Made by a program: the position numbers and the translations under genes | Part shown: one piece after another, positions 1 to 12,280 of the stretch | Layout of the letters: each line of letters begins with the position of its first letter | Position numbering within the stretch: position 1 is the stretch's first letter | NCBI GenBank assembly: GCA_030248215.1 | Contig: JASANG010003331.1 | Coordinates: 1 to 64,000 of the forward strand | DNA: 64,000 nt | Source: Enoplolaimus lenunculus | Lineage: Eukaryota; Nematoda; Enoplea; Enoplida; Thoracostomopsidae | Direction: 5' to 3' | The notes under the pieces: generated by a model | What the model saw: only the letters and a program-made list of their open reading frames with translations | What the model was told of the DNA's origin: nothing | Databases searched by the model: none

Positions 1-785
1 AGCATGGAATATGCTTCATATTCCTATTAAAAGGATAGTAACTAGACCAGCACATTCGTTCGATGTAACCTGGAAAAATATTAAGAAACAATGGCGTCCA
101 AAATCATGTTCACTATTAATTCTTCTGAAACATATTGCGGATAGCAAATCTATTTTTATGTTGAAAGTTTTTGGCAGATTTATTAGGCATTTTACGAAAT
201 TTCTTAGATAATGGCTGGGTTACAGAGACATGGCTGAAGTAGAGCGATCTTTGCTTTTGCCAGATTAGTCGATGTTGCCAGAATACGGTGAGAATTTTGA
301 ACCTCTAGTCGTGACTATGCAGTGAAACAAATAACTCGGTAGACCTGTAAACTTGTTTGTTGGTCGCTAAGGTTAAAAGTCGGCTAAAGTCAAGAGTCGT
401 TTTTAAAGCATCAATTGCGAGTCATTTTGTGACAACGCCTTGTTTGAGAAAGTATCTAAAAGAAAATTGGTCATCAATAATCTAACTCAGCAATTATGTT
501 GCCATATAGTGTTCTTATGAAATCCAATCAACTATGTTAATAGAGAACCAAAGGTGAGTTTAGTACGTTCTTGTAGAAAACTTCAATACACATTTTAAGC
601 AAAACATTTGTTTCTTACAAAACGAAAATTACAGAAATTTTGCTATCCGCAATATGTTTCACAAGAATTAATAGTCAACATGATTTTGGACGCCATTGTT
701 TCTTAATATTTTCCAGGTTACATCGAACGAATGTGCTGGTCTAGTTACTATCCTTTTAATAGGAATTTGAAGCATGTTCCATGCT
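1..785. mobile_element. DNA element with ~145-bp terminal inverted repeats
   Basis: Positions 1-148 reappear as the reverse complement of 640-785 with only about half a dozen differences (for example the shared stretch around GACCAGCACATTCG). The interior of about 490 bp has no convincing ORF; a 66-codon frame at 11-211 lies mostly in the left arm. Long arms with a non-coding core fit a non-autonomous foldback or MITE-like element. The left flank lies outside the window, so a target duplication cannot be tested. The high arm identity suggests recent activity or arm-to-arm conversion. The superfamily is not recognised. Confidence 0.8.
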
Positions 786-965
786 GCTCAAGTGCTGAGC
801 AATTTTTTCTAGTTTCAACCGCTTTACCAAGCTGCTGATTAATCCATCAATCTGAACAATGAAAAATGAGAAGACTGTTTAAACTAAATACAGAGTTTCA
901 ATAAATCGTTTGCATGACAGAAACTTTTATCCTGACAACAAGCGCCTAACCAACGTATTTGTATA

Positions 966-3142
966 AAACCAACCATTGGGGCGAAACAACCACGGGGTGA
1001 CATTGTTCGTTGGGTAAACCAACCGTTGGGGTGAAGTCAGCCATTGGGGTGAAACCAACCGTTTGGTGAAACCACCGTTTGGGTGAAACCGACTGTTGGG
1101 GTGAAACGAACCGTTGGGATGAAACAGACTGTTGGGGTGAAACCAACCGTTGGGGTGAAACCAACCGTTGGGGTGAAACCCACTGTTGGGGTGAAACCAA
1201 CCGTTACGGTGAAACCGACTGTTGGGGTGAAACTAACCGTTGCAGTGAAACCGACTGTTGGGGTGAAACCAACCGTTGGGGTGAAACCGACTGTTGGGGT
1301 GAAACCAACGGTTTGGGTGAAACCGACTGTTGGGGTGAAACGAACCGTTGGGATGAAACAGACTGTTGGGGTGAAACCAACCGTTGGGGTGAAACCGACT
1401 GTTGGGGTGAAACCAACCGTTGGGGTGAAACCAACCGTTGGGGCATAACCAATCATTGGGGTGAAACCAACCGTTGGGGTGAAACCAACCGTTGGGTTGA
1501 AACTAACCTTTGGGGTGAAACCAACCGTTGGGGTGAAACCAACCGTTGGGGTGAAACCAACCGTTGGGGTGAAACCAACCGTTTGGGTGAAATCAACCGT
1601 TGGGGTGAAACCAACCGTGCGGGTGAAACCAACCGTTGGGGTGAAACTAACCGTTGCGCTGAAACCAACCGTTGGGGTAAAACCAATCATTGGGGTGAAA
1701 CCAACCGTTGGGGTGAAACCAACCGTTGGGTTGAAACTAACCGTTGGGGTGAAACCAACCGTTGGGGTGAAACCAACCGTTGGGGTGAAACCAACCGTTG
1801 GGGTGAAACCAACCGTTGGGGTGAAACCAACCGTTGGGGTGAAACCAACCGTTGGGTTGAAACCAACCGTTGGGGTGAAACCAACCGTTGGGGTGAAACC
1901 AACCGTTGGGGTGAAACCAACCGTTGGGGTGAAACCAACCGTTGGGGTGAAACCGACTGTTGGGGTGAAACCAACCGTTGGGGTGAAACCAACCGTTGGG
2001 GTGAAACCAACCGTTGGGGTGAAACCAACCGTTGGGGTGAAACCAACCGTTGGGGTGAAACCAACCGTTGGGGTGAAACCAGCCGTTGGGGTGAAACCAA
2101 CCGTTGGGGTGAAACCAACCGTTGGGGTGAAACCGACTGTTGGGGTGAAACCAACCGTTGGGGTGAAACCGACCGTTGGGGTGAAACCAACCGTTGGGGT
2201 GAAACCAACCGTTGGGGTGAAACCAACTGTTGGGGTGAAACCAACCGTTGGGGTGAAACCAACCGTTGGGGTGAAACCGACTGTTGGGGTGAAACCAACC
2301 GTTGGGGTGAAACCGACTGTTGGGGTGAAAGCAACCGTTGGGGTGAAACCGACTGTTGGGGTGAAACCAACCGTTGGGATGAAACCGACTGTTGGGGTGA
2401 AACTAACCGTTGGGGTGAAACCGACTGTTGGGGTGAAACCAACCGTTGGGGTGAAACCGACTGTTGGGGTGAAACCAACCGTTGGGGTGAAACCAACCGT
2501 TGGGGTGAAACCAACCGTTGGGGTGAAATCAACCGTTGGGGTGAAACCAACCGTGCGGGTGAAACCAACCGTTGGGGTTAAACTAACCGTTGCGCTGAAA
2601 CCAACCATTGGGGTAAAACCAATCATTGGGGTGAAACCAACCGTTGGGGTGTAGCCAACCGTTGGGTTGAAACTAACCGTTGGGTTGAAACCAACCGTTG
2701 GGGTGAAACCAACCGTTGGGGTGAAACCAACCGTTGGGGTGAAACCAACCGTTGGGGTGAAACCGACTGTTGGGGTAAAACCGACCGTTGGCATGAAACC
2801 GACTGTTGGGGTGAAACTAACAGTTGGGGTGAAACCGACTGTTGGGGTGAAACCAACCGTTGGGGTGAAACCGATTGTTGGGGTGAAACCAACCGTTTGG
2901 GTGAAACCGACTGTTGGGGTGAAACCAACCGTTGGGGTGAAACCGACTGTTGGGGTGAAACCAACCGTTGGGATGAAACCAACTGTTGGGGTGAAACCAA
3001 CCGTTAAACCGACTGTTGGAGTGAAACCAACCGTTGGGGTGAAACCGACTGTTGGGGTGAAACTAACCGTTGGGGTGAAACCGACTGTTGGGGTGAAACC
3101 AACCGTTGCGGTGAAACCGACTGTTGGGGCGAAACCAACCAC
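966..3142. repeat. 18-bp minisatellite, about 120 units
   Basis: The unit is TGAAACCAACCGTTGGGG, 18 bp, repeated head to tail with point variants. A common variant carries CGACTG in place of CAACCG. In several stretches (about 1250-1380, 2270-2480 and 2880-3130) the two forms alternate and give a 36-bp higher-order period. Since 18 is a multiple of three, frames stay open on both strands: 701 codons on minus (hexapeptide TVGFTP) and 500 and 397 codons on plus (GETNRW, VGVKPT). That is expected of any such array and is not evidence for a gene. Confidence 0.95.
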
Positions 3143-3464
3143 AAGCTCTATAAAGTGGTGAAAGTTACAACCGTTAAATTACATAGCTAACGGGAAAAAA
3201 GTGATGAACCAAAATGGAAAATTTCGTGCACTTTCTGTAACGAGTTTTTTGACCGTAACTACTGAAGGCCACGCTCTTTTCGCAAATCCTTTGGCACAGA
3301 TATTCCCGACGGACCAGTGTACCAGTATACAAAATTTAAACGAAATATGTCTGCTATTACTTGAGTACCAACATGCAAACTAAACTGAAAATACGCACTT
3401 GAGAAGCGCGAACCATATATATGAACACTATCGTGTTCATATGATTATTTATAAATCAATGTTT

Positions 3465-3739
3465 AGGACAACTTTTTAATATAATGCTAGTTCACTCCAC
3501 ATACGTATTTTGAGCAATGTTCCAGCACAGAAGTAAACAAACTTTTTGACAATACAGTACTGTAGTGACCCGAATAAGACGGGGAACTAATATTAATTAC
3601 AGGACAACTTTTCAATAACATTGGCAGCGAGTTCACTCCACATACGTTTTTTGGGCATTGTTCCAGCACAGAAGTAAACAAACTTTTTGACAATACAGTA
3701 CTGTAGTGACCCGAATAAAAGGGGACTGATGTTAATTTG
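3465..3739. repeat. Tandem direct duplication, period ~136 bp
   Basis: The segment starting AGGACAACTTTT at 3465 is repeated at 3601. Both copies contain the string CACATACGT followed by a block ending in TACTGTAGTGACCCGAATAA, which is the end of the repeat family also seen at 7915. The second copy runs on into that element. Related pieces of the CACATACG motif recur near 15,833, 34,160 and 47,380. Confidence 0.8.
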
Positions 3740-4115
3740 GCCTCTCCAGAGGGTACCAGTTCTTGTTATTCGGTTGCGGACTGTTATTTGTTTTTAACCC
3801 GCCGTTTGTTACTGATATATAATCGGTATTACAACTATCCGTTGAATTTATTTGTCTTGTATCAAAACCTTAAGCGATAATGCAAGGTTATACAAATGAA
3901 TGTACTTTCAAAACTTAAGTATGCTTTAAACTTTCGAACCCACCCGTATTTGGTGCTGGAGTCACGTATGCACTGCAGTTTGAATGATTGACATTTATGG
4001 ACTTTAATTAGGGTTTAGGGACTCTATCCGCTTACAACTCTTATTAGTGATACGGATTCCTAGTATTGATTAGGACTCAAAATGAGGGACCCCCTTTTGT
4101 TCTGATCACTACAGT
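3700..4115. mobile_element. MITE, ACTGTAGTGACCCGAAT-end family (copy 1)
   Basis: The left end reads ACTGTAGTGACCCGAATAA. The right end is a diverged reverse complement (CTGATCACTACAGT). The interior shares with the 7915 copy a phrase about a 'gggactct' block and AAATGAGGGACCCCC in inverted order. There is no ORF of note. It is non-autonomous and older than the 7915 copy, judged by its weaker ends. Confidence 0.6.
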
Positions 4116-4522
4116 TTGTATCCGTAAGTTTCGACAAAAATTGTTCATCAAAAAAATTTTGGTAGTTGATTTACTGATATGGCCAACTTTTTGTCAGTGT
4201 AGCCTATGCTTTAGGAAACTACTTAAAACAAGATTCTTTTGTTTTAAGTGTAATTCTGACCGATAACTCAGCTTCTATGTCTCAGGTTTCAAAGAGTTGT
4301 GATAACGGTACGTTTCTATTTGCTTATGAACAATTTTGGTAAACATTCAAAATACTGATAAATATGAGTGTTGAGTAAATATTATTTTTTTGTTCTTAAA
4401 ATAAAGCAGTGGACTATAGATTTTTGTAAACATTTTCTGCTGTCTTCAGATTTTTATAGTGGCCCATGTGAATTATAAGCGTCGGTCTACTAGCCATTAG
4501 CGCAAATCTAAACCGATACCTA

Positions 4523-4746
4523 CACTGCAAAAAATGGGTGAGTCAAATTGACTCACACCGAAATAGGTTTTTCGGGACTCCAAAAACTGAGTCAAATTCG
4601 ACTCCGTTACAGTCAAACGTGTGCGACTAAGTTAGCGACTCGGTGAGTCAAATTTGACTCTGGCGGAATCGAATTTAACTCAGTCTGTGTAGGTCGGAAA
4701 AGCCTATTTCGGAGAGAGTCAATTTGACTCACCATTTTTTGCAATG
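4523..4746. mobile_element. Palindromic TA-inserting MITE (GAGTCAAATTGACTC family), copy 1
   Basis: The ends are CACTGCAAAAAATGG and its inverse (CCATTTTTTGCAATG), flanked by TA on both sides. Almost the whole 224 bp folds back on itself, with repeated GAGTCAA/TTGACTC motifs. TA flanks and such ends are usual for Tc1/mariner-type MITEs; the superfamily is inferred. Confidence 0.8.
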
Positions 4747-4749
4747 TAG

Positions 4750-6071
4750 GCCTACGTCTAAGCCGAAATGCAAGCTTATTTATAATTCTGACACTAATTT
4801 TAAGGCAAAACCTAAAGGTTCCTGGTCTGAAAGACCCTATGCAGCCCCTGTATTCCAGCGGGCAGAGCGTAATTCTTGAGATCGACGTCAATAATTATCA
4901 ATCATGGCAAATGTTAGTAAGTTTCAATAGCAAAAAAATTTAATATATATGCCGAAAATAATATAAATATGTTTGATTTAAGCCGAAATCTGTTTTTGTT
5001 ATGTTTTTTATAACATTTATCCAAATAAATAATAACTAAACTTAAATTTTAAGCTAATTTTACATAAAGCATTCAAGGTTTAGCAAAATGAACCGAAAGT
5101 GTCTACCGATGCGGTGCCAAACGTTTGTGATCTTTATTTTCTATCTTAGAAAGAACCAAAAAAAGTTTTTTGGCCAAATTTAAGGCATTCTGGTTTGCCA
5201 AAACATTGTTTATTTCAAATTATTAATCATGTTCTGTCAGTTAAAATACCTGATTGATTAACTACATAGTTGTTTCAATTTAAAACACAGCGATTCTGGA
5301 AACTGGATAACTTTACAAGTATTGATTGCCGTTTTACGCCTCTGGTGTCGGATTTATGCTATAATATTACAACTTCGAAAAGCTTTGGATATTTTACTGG
5401 TAAACGAAAAATTAAAATATCAAATCTGACGTTCAAATCGTTGACTTTTTTTAACCATTTTCTAACCGGCTTTTGAAATTTGCGACATGGTGTATTCGAG
5501 TTATGCATTTCGGGCATTTAGGGTTGAATGCATGTTCCTTACTTGAATTTCTGCTTATGAAATATAGTTTAAAATGGCTGTGCAAACAAACAAATGAATA
5601 AAAAAAACGAAATTAATTAATTAATTAATTAATAGATAAATAAATAAATAAATAGATAGATAAATAAATATATTAATAAATAAATTAATCAATAAATAAA
5701 TATATAAATAAAACAAATAAATAAAAATAAATAAATAAATATATATATATTATATATATGTATGTATGTATATATTGATGCCGGCATGCACCAAGTGAAA
5801 GTTTTGAGTGCACTACTGCATTATTTTTAAACCTTAAGTACAATCAGTACTAAAGTCTAGGCAATAAATATATTGAAGGAAACTGTTGTTTTTCTGAAAA
5901 TTAATTTCGTTATGGCTGATCGATTACTGGTAAATTTCGGCTTATTTTAATCGTAAAATACATCTAAAGCCTGCCCAGGGCCTGATAATATTGTTTGAAG
6001 ATATTATAGTTGGTTTAATCCGTCAATCTAAATATAACGATTTCAGCTAAACCGTGCACACTAAGTGTACA
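4750..6071. other. Intergenic stretch, no gene seen
   Basis: Apart from the microsatellite at 5600-5775 I see only AT-rich unique-looking sequence with no ORF above about 70 codons and no recognisable domain. Confidence 0.6.
5600..5775. repeat. AT-rich (AAAT)n / (TA)n microsatellite
   Basis: Runs of TTAATTAA, then AAAT and AATA units, end in (TA)n and TGTA repeats. No coding potential. Confidence 0.85.
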
Positions 6072-6240
6072 GACCAATGTATAAAACAGGGACGTAACAG
6101 TAATATATGCATATTTCTGAGCCTAATTCTAACCTTAAGCCTAAGCCTAAGCCTAAGCAAAAAATGAGTCTAAAGCTTTAAAACCTTACTTTACTGTAGT
6201 TCCACCGAAAAACGTTCCGCCCCTAATCTTTACATGGGCC
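6072..6240 (-). mobile_element. TTAGGC-array MITE, copy 1
   Basis: The ends are GACCAATGTA and TACATGGGCC, and the core holds CCTAAG hexamers (TTAGGC family in reverse). Flanks AGTGTACA and AGTGTATG are an imperfect 8-bp duplication. Strand is given relative to the TTAGGC-reading orientation. Confidence 0.75.
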
Positions 6241-7914
6241 AGTGTATGCAATGCAAACAAATGCCAGCGGACATATACCGAAATCAGAAGTTGTTGCAAG
6301 TAAAAATGCCAAGTAAAGTTATTAACGCGGATATTTATAGTCAATTTTGTTAATTAATTTTGGTTCATATTTATTCTATTTACTTCCATTTTAGTATTTT
6401 AGAAAACAGAAATATATAACTTGTAAAATAGTATATAATATATTTTAATAATCCGTTCCTAAGATTATTTGCGAAATTTTCGTATCTTCATAGTGTTAAG
6501 TTTATCGTAAACAGTGCAATTTGTTATTAATAATAAGCATTAATGTTTCAAAGGCTATGTTTGGCCTTGTGTCTGCCAACAAACGGTTTCAGGATACTGT
6601 TTTGATCGAATCCGTCTAAGCTTTATCCAGGAACGCTTGGTTACTATTCTGGTATTGTTTGCAGATCACAGAGACAAAATTTGCATTTCGGTTTTATTGC
6701 AGTACCAGGTCTACTAGGCAATATCTAGACATGTATTGTGCAAACATTCAGTATAGGTGCTGCACGCAGTTGATAATGCAGTTTTATTTAAATTGTACTC
6801 TTGCTAAGCTTTGCTGCATACGACAACAGTGACTCGCACTTAGGATCCAAGTCGGATCTTAACCTGACTGGGAACTGAATAAGTTCTGCGTGTAATTTGC
6901 AGCTGCAAGTTCTCGCAGCAAAAATTTGCACTTGTGAATAAGGCTTTAAACTTTTTCCGTTGAAACATTTCAACCCAAGTTTTGCATCTTATGATTTTTG
7001 ACGGTTCCAATAAACCGGTAGGTACGAGTCAGGGTTGTGGGGCAACGAGAAGCAGGCTCAATGTTGCCGCGAACGAATTTAAATGTAACGCACAGCAGGG
7101 GATATTGAATTATTGGTGAATGTTTTAAATTTTTAATTAAAAATAAATATTTTGAGGGTTTTTTAAACAGGACCCCTCCAAATCGGGTTCATCTGTAGTC
7201 TGCCCCGTTTTCGATTTACTGTTGACACATTTTATTGCTGCTTAAACCGTTTGGCAGCTTTTTAGGCCCGAGTTATAACCTGCGTTTCATTTCGGAAGGG
7301 TATATACTTGAGTCAAAAATAGAGTTTGTAAGCAAGCGTAGGTTGCTCAAATAATATTTGTTAACATCTATGAATATTGAAATTAGTATATTTTTCGTTA
7401 TTTAATAAAAATTAAAGGGGGCATATACCATGAAGACCCTTGTCGAAATCATCTGTGCGTGGATGTCTTTGCATCGCTGGCGTAAAAGGTTTCAGTCGAA
7501 TGTCACTTTTGCAGAAATTTCTGTCAGTTTCCGGTTCCGGTCGAATAATTTTACCGGAAATGAAATTGAAAAATTTCTAAACACCGGTTGATGGCGAATT
7601 TAAGTGACAGCGATTCTGAGGCAGAAATGTGCTGATTTGACAGGATAAGCGTGATTTTATTTGCATTTTAATAGCATTATCAAGCTATGGTTCACTGGGA
7701 ACGAAAGAAATAATTGTTGGTGTTTTAAAACACCCTTTCTCACATGAATATATTTGATTTCAACTGAAATCAGTTGTTAAGTTTGAAAATTGAAGAACGA
7801 TAACAAATGCTTGTCACCGTTCATTGTATAAAACGTGAAGCCAATTGTTCACAACGTTGCTTGCACGTCATGCTGATCTGAGTCAAACGTCCATGACGTA
7901 GATTATGACGTCAT
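6241..7914. other. Intergenic stretch, no gene seen
   Basis: No supported gene. A short segment at about 7520-7580 carries TTCCGGTTCCGG and CCGGAAAT strings related to the CCGGTT-rich hAT-like family found elsewhere. Confidence 0.55.
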
Positions 7915-8365
7915 ACTGTAGTGACCCGAATAAGAGGGTGTAGGGTAATAAGAGAGGGGTCCTCATTTTGAGCCTTAATCAATAGGAGTCCTGTATCCCT
8001 AATAAGAGTCCGTAAGCGGATAGGGTCCCAAAATCGTAATTAGAGTCCATAAATGTCAGTTATTTCTAATTGTAGTGCATAAATGACTCCAGGACCAAAT
8101 AAAATTGAGTTCTAATCTTTAAGGCGTACTTAAATTTTGAAAGTACATTCCTAAGTATAACCTTGAATGATCGCTCAAGATATTGACGAAAGACAAATCA
8201 ACGTGTAATTCAACAGATAGTTGCAGTACCGGATATATATCAGTAACGAAAGGTGGCGGAGCTTGGGTTAAAAATAAATAACAGGCCGTAACCGAATAAC
8301 AAAGGGGGTACTCTCTGAAGAAGCCAAGTAAGTATCAGTCCCCCTCTTATTCGGGTCAATACAGT
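7915..8365. mobile_element. MITE, ACTGTAGTGACCCGAAT-end family (copy 2)
   Basis: The left end is ACTGTAGTGACCCGAATAAG and the right end TCTTATTCGGGTCAATACAGT is its inverse with small changes. TCAT lies on both sides and may be a 4-bp target duplication. At 451 bp with no coding frame it is non-autonomous. A fragment of the same interior lies near 62,340-62,470. Confidence 0.75.
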
Positions 8366-8458
8366 TCATCACCATTTTCAGCGACGGATCCAGAAATTTC
8401 TGACGAGGAGGCAGCGGGCTGGCAAAAGTTATGAAACGCAATTTTTAATGTACGCTAT

Positions 8459-8816
8459 CAGGGTGCATCCGGAGGTGAAAAATACCAGAACCGGAAGTCA
8501 GCGAAACTTGCCGGATCCGGAGCAGCAGCCGGAGGTCAGACGAAATTAGGTAGTAAAAATGATAATTAACCAGTTAATTGTTGCCAATATCTGCAATATC
8601 TTGTTAAGTTGTCCAGTTTTTACGCTAATTTTCTGCGAAATTTCGGAAATTCTCTCCTGAAAATTGTGACAAAAGTAAAACGAAACGCGCTATACAGATA
8701 AATTTTGCAAAATGATATTCAAAATTTTACTACCGAAATTGCTGGAACCTCCGGCAAAAATTCTACCGGAGCCGGAGCCGGATGCAGACCTCCAGGTTAT
8801 ACCCTGTACGCTATAG
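8459..8816. mobile_element. hAT-like MITE with CAGGGTGCA ends, copy 1
   Basis: It begins CAGGGTGCATCCGGAGG and ends in CCAGGTTATACCCTG, flanked by a perfect 8-bp duplication TACGCTAT. The interior (about 8520-8740) is shared with the copies at 61,430 and 62,520. 8-bp duplications and CAG-type ends are hallmarks of the hAT superfamily. No transposase frame. Confidence 0.85.
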
Positions 8817-11121
8817 ATGGGCCATTAGCAGTGAAAAATTTTAAGGTACGTTTGCGGAGGCGGTTCCGCCGACACTGCATACAGCAGTGGCTTCAGGTGT
8901 TTTTGACGTACTCTATATATAATTAAAATACATTTACAAGATCTGTTGGCTGTATATTTTCTTGCTAACATCAGGTTCAGACCATCCTATTTCTGGCAAA
9001 TTTTATATTCTAATTAGGTTTGTTGTTCTGGACCATCAACTGAACCATAATGGTGGGGGGGGCACGCAGTTGGTATATGTACCCCTGATAATCTTGAAAC
9101 GATATCGAAAAGTAGGCACTTTTACAGGATTCAGAATAAATTTACTGCTGCTAATAAGCACTAAGATCATGCAATCGTTTTCTGGTTCGTTACGATCATA
9201 AGCAAGTTTTTGGTTTTAAGTTATGCCCTCGTGAAATGAAATTCTGGATACGCCCACGAATATGCGACGTTTTATGTTGGCGTTTTTAATTTTACGCGAG
9301 AGAAAGTTTGTTTGCGCTGATGTCAAGCGCATCTCTAAAATTGGCTGGGGCCCCCGACCCCCCCCCCCAAATAGACTCGATCTAAAACAAAACAATCTTG
9401 ACGTGTAACTAATTATTGTAGCACGCCGTCAAAATTATTATTCGGTGCTGCTGGCGAATATAATTTTCTACGGACACCCCTGGTGTTTAGATTTCATTTT
9501 TTTAATTTCTCATTTAAAATGAAATTTTCTATAGGAATTGTTGTGTTTTTGGACATTTGGAACCTTTTGAAATTATTTAAATATTCTAGTAAATGTTTGA
9601 GTGCAAAATTTTTTAACACTTTCCCACGAGACAGGGCCGGATTCAGGTGGTGGGAGGCCCGAGGCGCATATGACCACGAGGTCTGGCGCCCGTATGATTA
9701 GGAGGCGCGAGACCCATATGACTAGCAGGTCGTTTGCGCTGAATAAGAATAGTCCGCCGCCCCAAACAGGTCCGAGAGAACTCCACAATGAAATGTTTCA
9801 CAGCTTGTGTAACAAACTTCGTGGTCGGCGAAAAACGCTTTGTTGGCTTGCTATCAATTGAATCATATAATACTTTCTGTATCATCTGAGATCTAATTTC
9901 AAGGAGTGAGACTTGAACCACCCGGAGTCTCTATAGGATTGTATACGTTTACCGTTGCATTTTGACTTTGACCGCTGTCCACTTGAGTTCGTGCCTCAAT
10001 CTAGTGTGCGCGATAGCCATTTTGTTTTAGCTAAGGTTTAATTATGACAGTGTCGAAATAGACACGGATTCGGGGTTCGTCCAAATCCAAAGGGTGGAGG
10101 CCCATATTCCGCGCCACCGAGACAGATTTGTATTGAACTGTGAGGCCACTGACAGGAAATAACAAGTTCGTCGTCCCGTTGAATGACTGTGGGTCGAAAC
10201 CAGCAACTAAAATTCTCGCGAAGCGCATGACAATTTTTTCAAAAATTTTGTGTTAGGGGTGATAAGTGATGCTTATTCGTGGTAAACTCTGATACCGTCT
10301 GGCACATATTCGAATCTATCGTGGAATGTGTGGGTGCTGCGGCCGCAGTCGACTCTACTCGGCTAGCGCCGTTGAATTTCAGCAAGGAGTGTAGGTACGA
10401 TTAAGATTCAAGAGTTCATAACATAAAGTATAAGGTGTTGGTGAACGAGCGTAGCTTGCGAAAAAAACTTTGTACATTTTAGCAGCCTGGTGGTTATTCT
10501 AAATATCTTCCAAATCTCTGATGCCATCAAAAGAATAACCGACACAGAACGAATATTAAATGAAAATCTACGACCTGAGCGAGCGAGAAGCCAGACACAT
10601 TTCAAAACTACGGCGGGTTTTGTTTGAACTCACTGAGGGACCACATCATTTGGTGTGGTGAGGCCACTCAGAATCAGGGCGAAAATTTTTTCTCAGTCAT
10701 AGCCCATTTCTGACTATTTCCAAAAACCGTTTACTATTTCAGCTTAATAGTTTGTCGTTTTATTGTCGCCAAAAATCATGTTATCATCTGAACCAATTTT
10801 AAAATTCCCCTGCAATTTCAAACAATGAAAATTCAAACCCTCAACGGTACTCTGGTTCATGGTTATATATTTTTAAAACCTAAATATTGCATGGTTTATT
10901 TCAGGTTGTCTACCTAGAAATTCTACTCTCTTGATACGGTATAAATTTGGTTGAAATTTTTTGGCATCACGAACCATTTAACCAGAACCTATTTTCGGCG
11001 TTCCCTGGCGTCTTCAAAAATAAAGTTCAATCCACAACGGGGGCTTCTTTATTGATTAATTTTTTAAATTAACCACAAATTTTTAAATTTCAACTATCGA
11101 ATGTTCATGTCGTATATATAC

Positions 11122-11155
<34 letters not shown>

Positions 11156-12075
11156 CAAAACTACTACCTTTGAAACCAAAGTGCCATTTTTGATTATTTC
11201 GTTGTTAGATCATGAAATGTTTTGTTTGGTTTAAATTTTAGAATATTTACCAGAAGGTTTTGTTGTAGCCTCTTAATAATGACGCAAATAAGTCTGGTAA
11301 TCAAACCTAAGTGTATGGGTCGCATATGGTGTTTATTCTGACCGTGTTTTGCACTAGTGATGTAGCAAGAAATTTTTGACAGACTGCAAGATAACTAATA
11401 CCGTAAACAGAATAACGAACGAAGCGAACCAAAAAGGCCGATGTATTAGTGTTTTTACTAAATATTAATGTATAATTTTCGGGTTTGATTCCTGGTGGGG
11501 GCGCCATGGGCTGATATGGTCGCCCCTTGAATTCATCAAATGGATTTTGAGTTTTGAAACGAACGAGAACAAACTAGCAGTGTAACTCTGTGACCCAGTG
11601 TTTACTGTAGAAGGTAGTATGTCTGTAGAAAGCATAAGCTGATTGGGCATCACGAAATTTCACTGGGGGGGGGGCATAATTATGAAAACTGAATCGCAAC
11701 GTTGTATCCAGAAAATCAGGGGACACCCGTCTGAAAAGGACACAGCCTCCCAATGTATCATCTACAAACGTTCAAAACTATCATGTGTATAACACCTATC
11801 ATCAGTTAGCGATAAGTTTTCAAACGGACGAACGTCTGCAATTGCAGATCTCAAAATTGGTACAGAAGTAGTGCAAATCAAACGCGAATAATGTGCTGAA
11901 TTTCGACCCTCACCGTCCGCTGGTCGTAAGGTACAAGACCTATCGCCAACTGGTAATAGATGCTACACATATTTGAGAATACGTGCCATTGTACTTTAAG
12001 ATTAAAGCGTTTTATACTCTTTCTGTACAGTAAAACGACCGTTTACGCTTCTAATTACCGCGTACCGGAATAAAA
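8817..12075. other. Intergenic stretch with repeat debris
   Basis: No gene supported; the longest open frames (about 90 codons near 9600-9920) have no recognisable domain and overlap on opposite strands. Low-complexity C runs occur near 9360 and a (TA)n microsatellite at about 11,115-11,155. The phrase CAGGGCCGGATTCA near 9632 resembles the end of a degraded hAT-like element, but no partner end was identified. Confidence 0.5.
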
Positions 12076-12079
12076 AATA

Positions 12080-12280
12080 TAATTAAATCATTATGAATAA
12101 TTTGCCACAAAACCATAAAAAAATTCCGGTTATGCATTAAACCCGGAACAGGAATTAAATTTTTGCAGGGAATGTCGACCGGAACAGGAGGTCCGGTTGG
12201 GAGTTCCGGTTGAAAACTAAAGCACAACAAACACCAAAAGCATAAATGGTAAAAAGATTATTTTAAAATTAAATTTGTTT
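12080..12280. repeat. Dispersed repeat rich in GGAACAGG, copy 1
   Basis: This block is found again in reverse complement at about 28,712-28,900 (shared strings CCACAAAACC, CCGGAACAGGA and CACCAAAAGCATAAATGG). A weaker relative lies near 57,095-57,190. It is a dispersed repeat of unknown type with CCGGAA motifs. Confidence 0.7.

Noticed and set aside
1037-3142. 701-codon minus-strand frame of TVGFTP repeats and plus-strand frames over the same array
   Set aside because: An 18-bp satellite unit has no stop in several frames by arithmetic; several frames on both strands are equally open and none has non-repeat sequence or splice context.
9573-9921. Overlapping 71-92 codon frames on both strands
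   Set aside because: No recognisable domain, no splice partners, and mutual overlap suggests chance.
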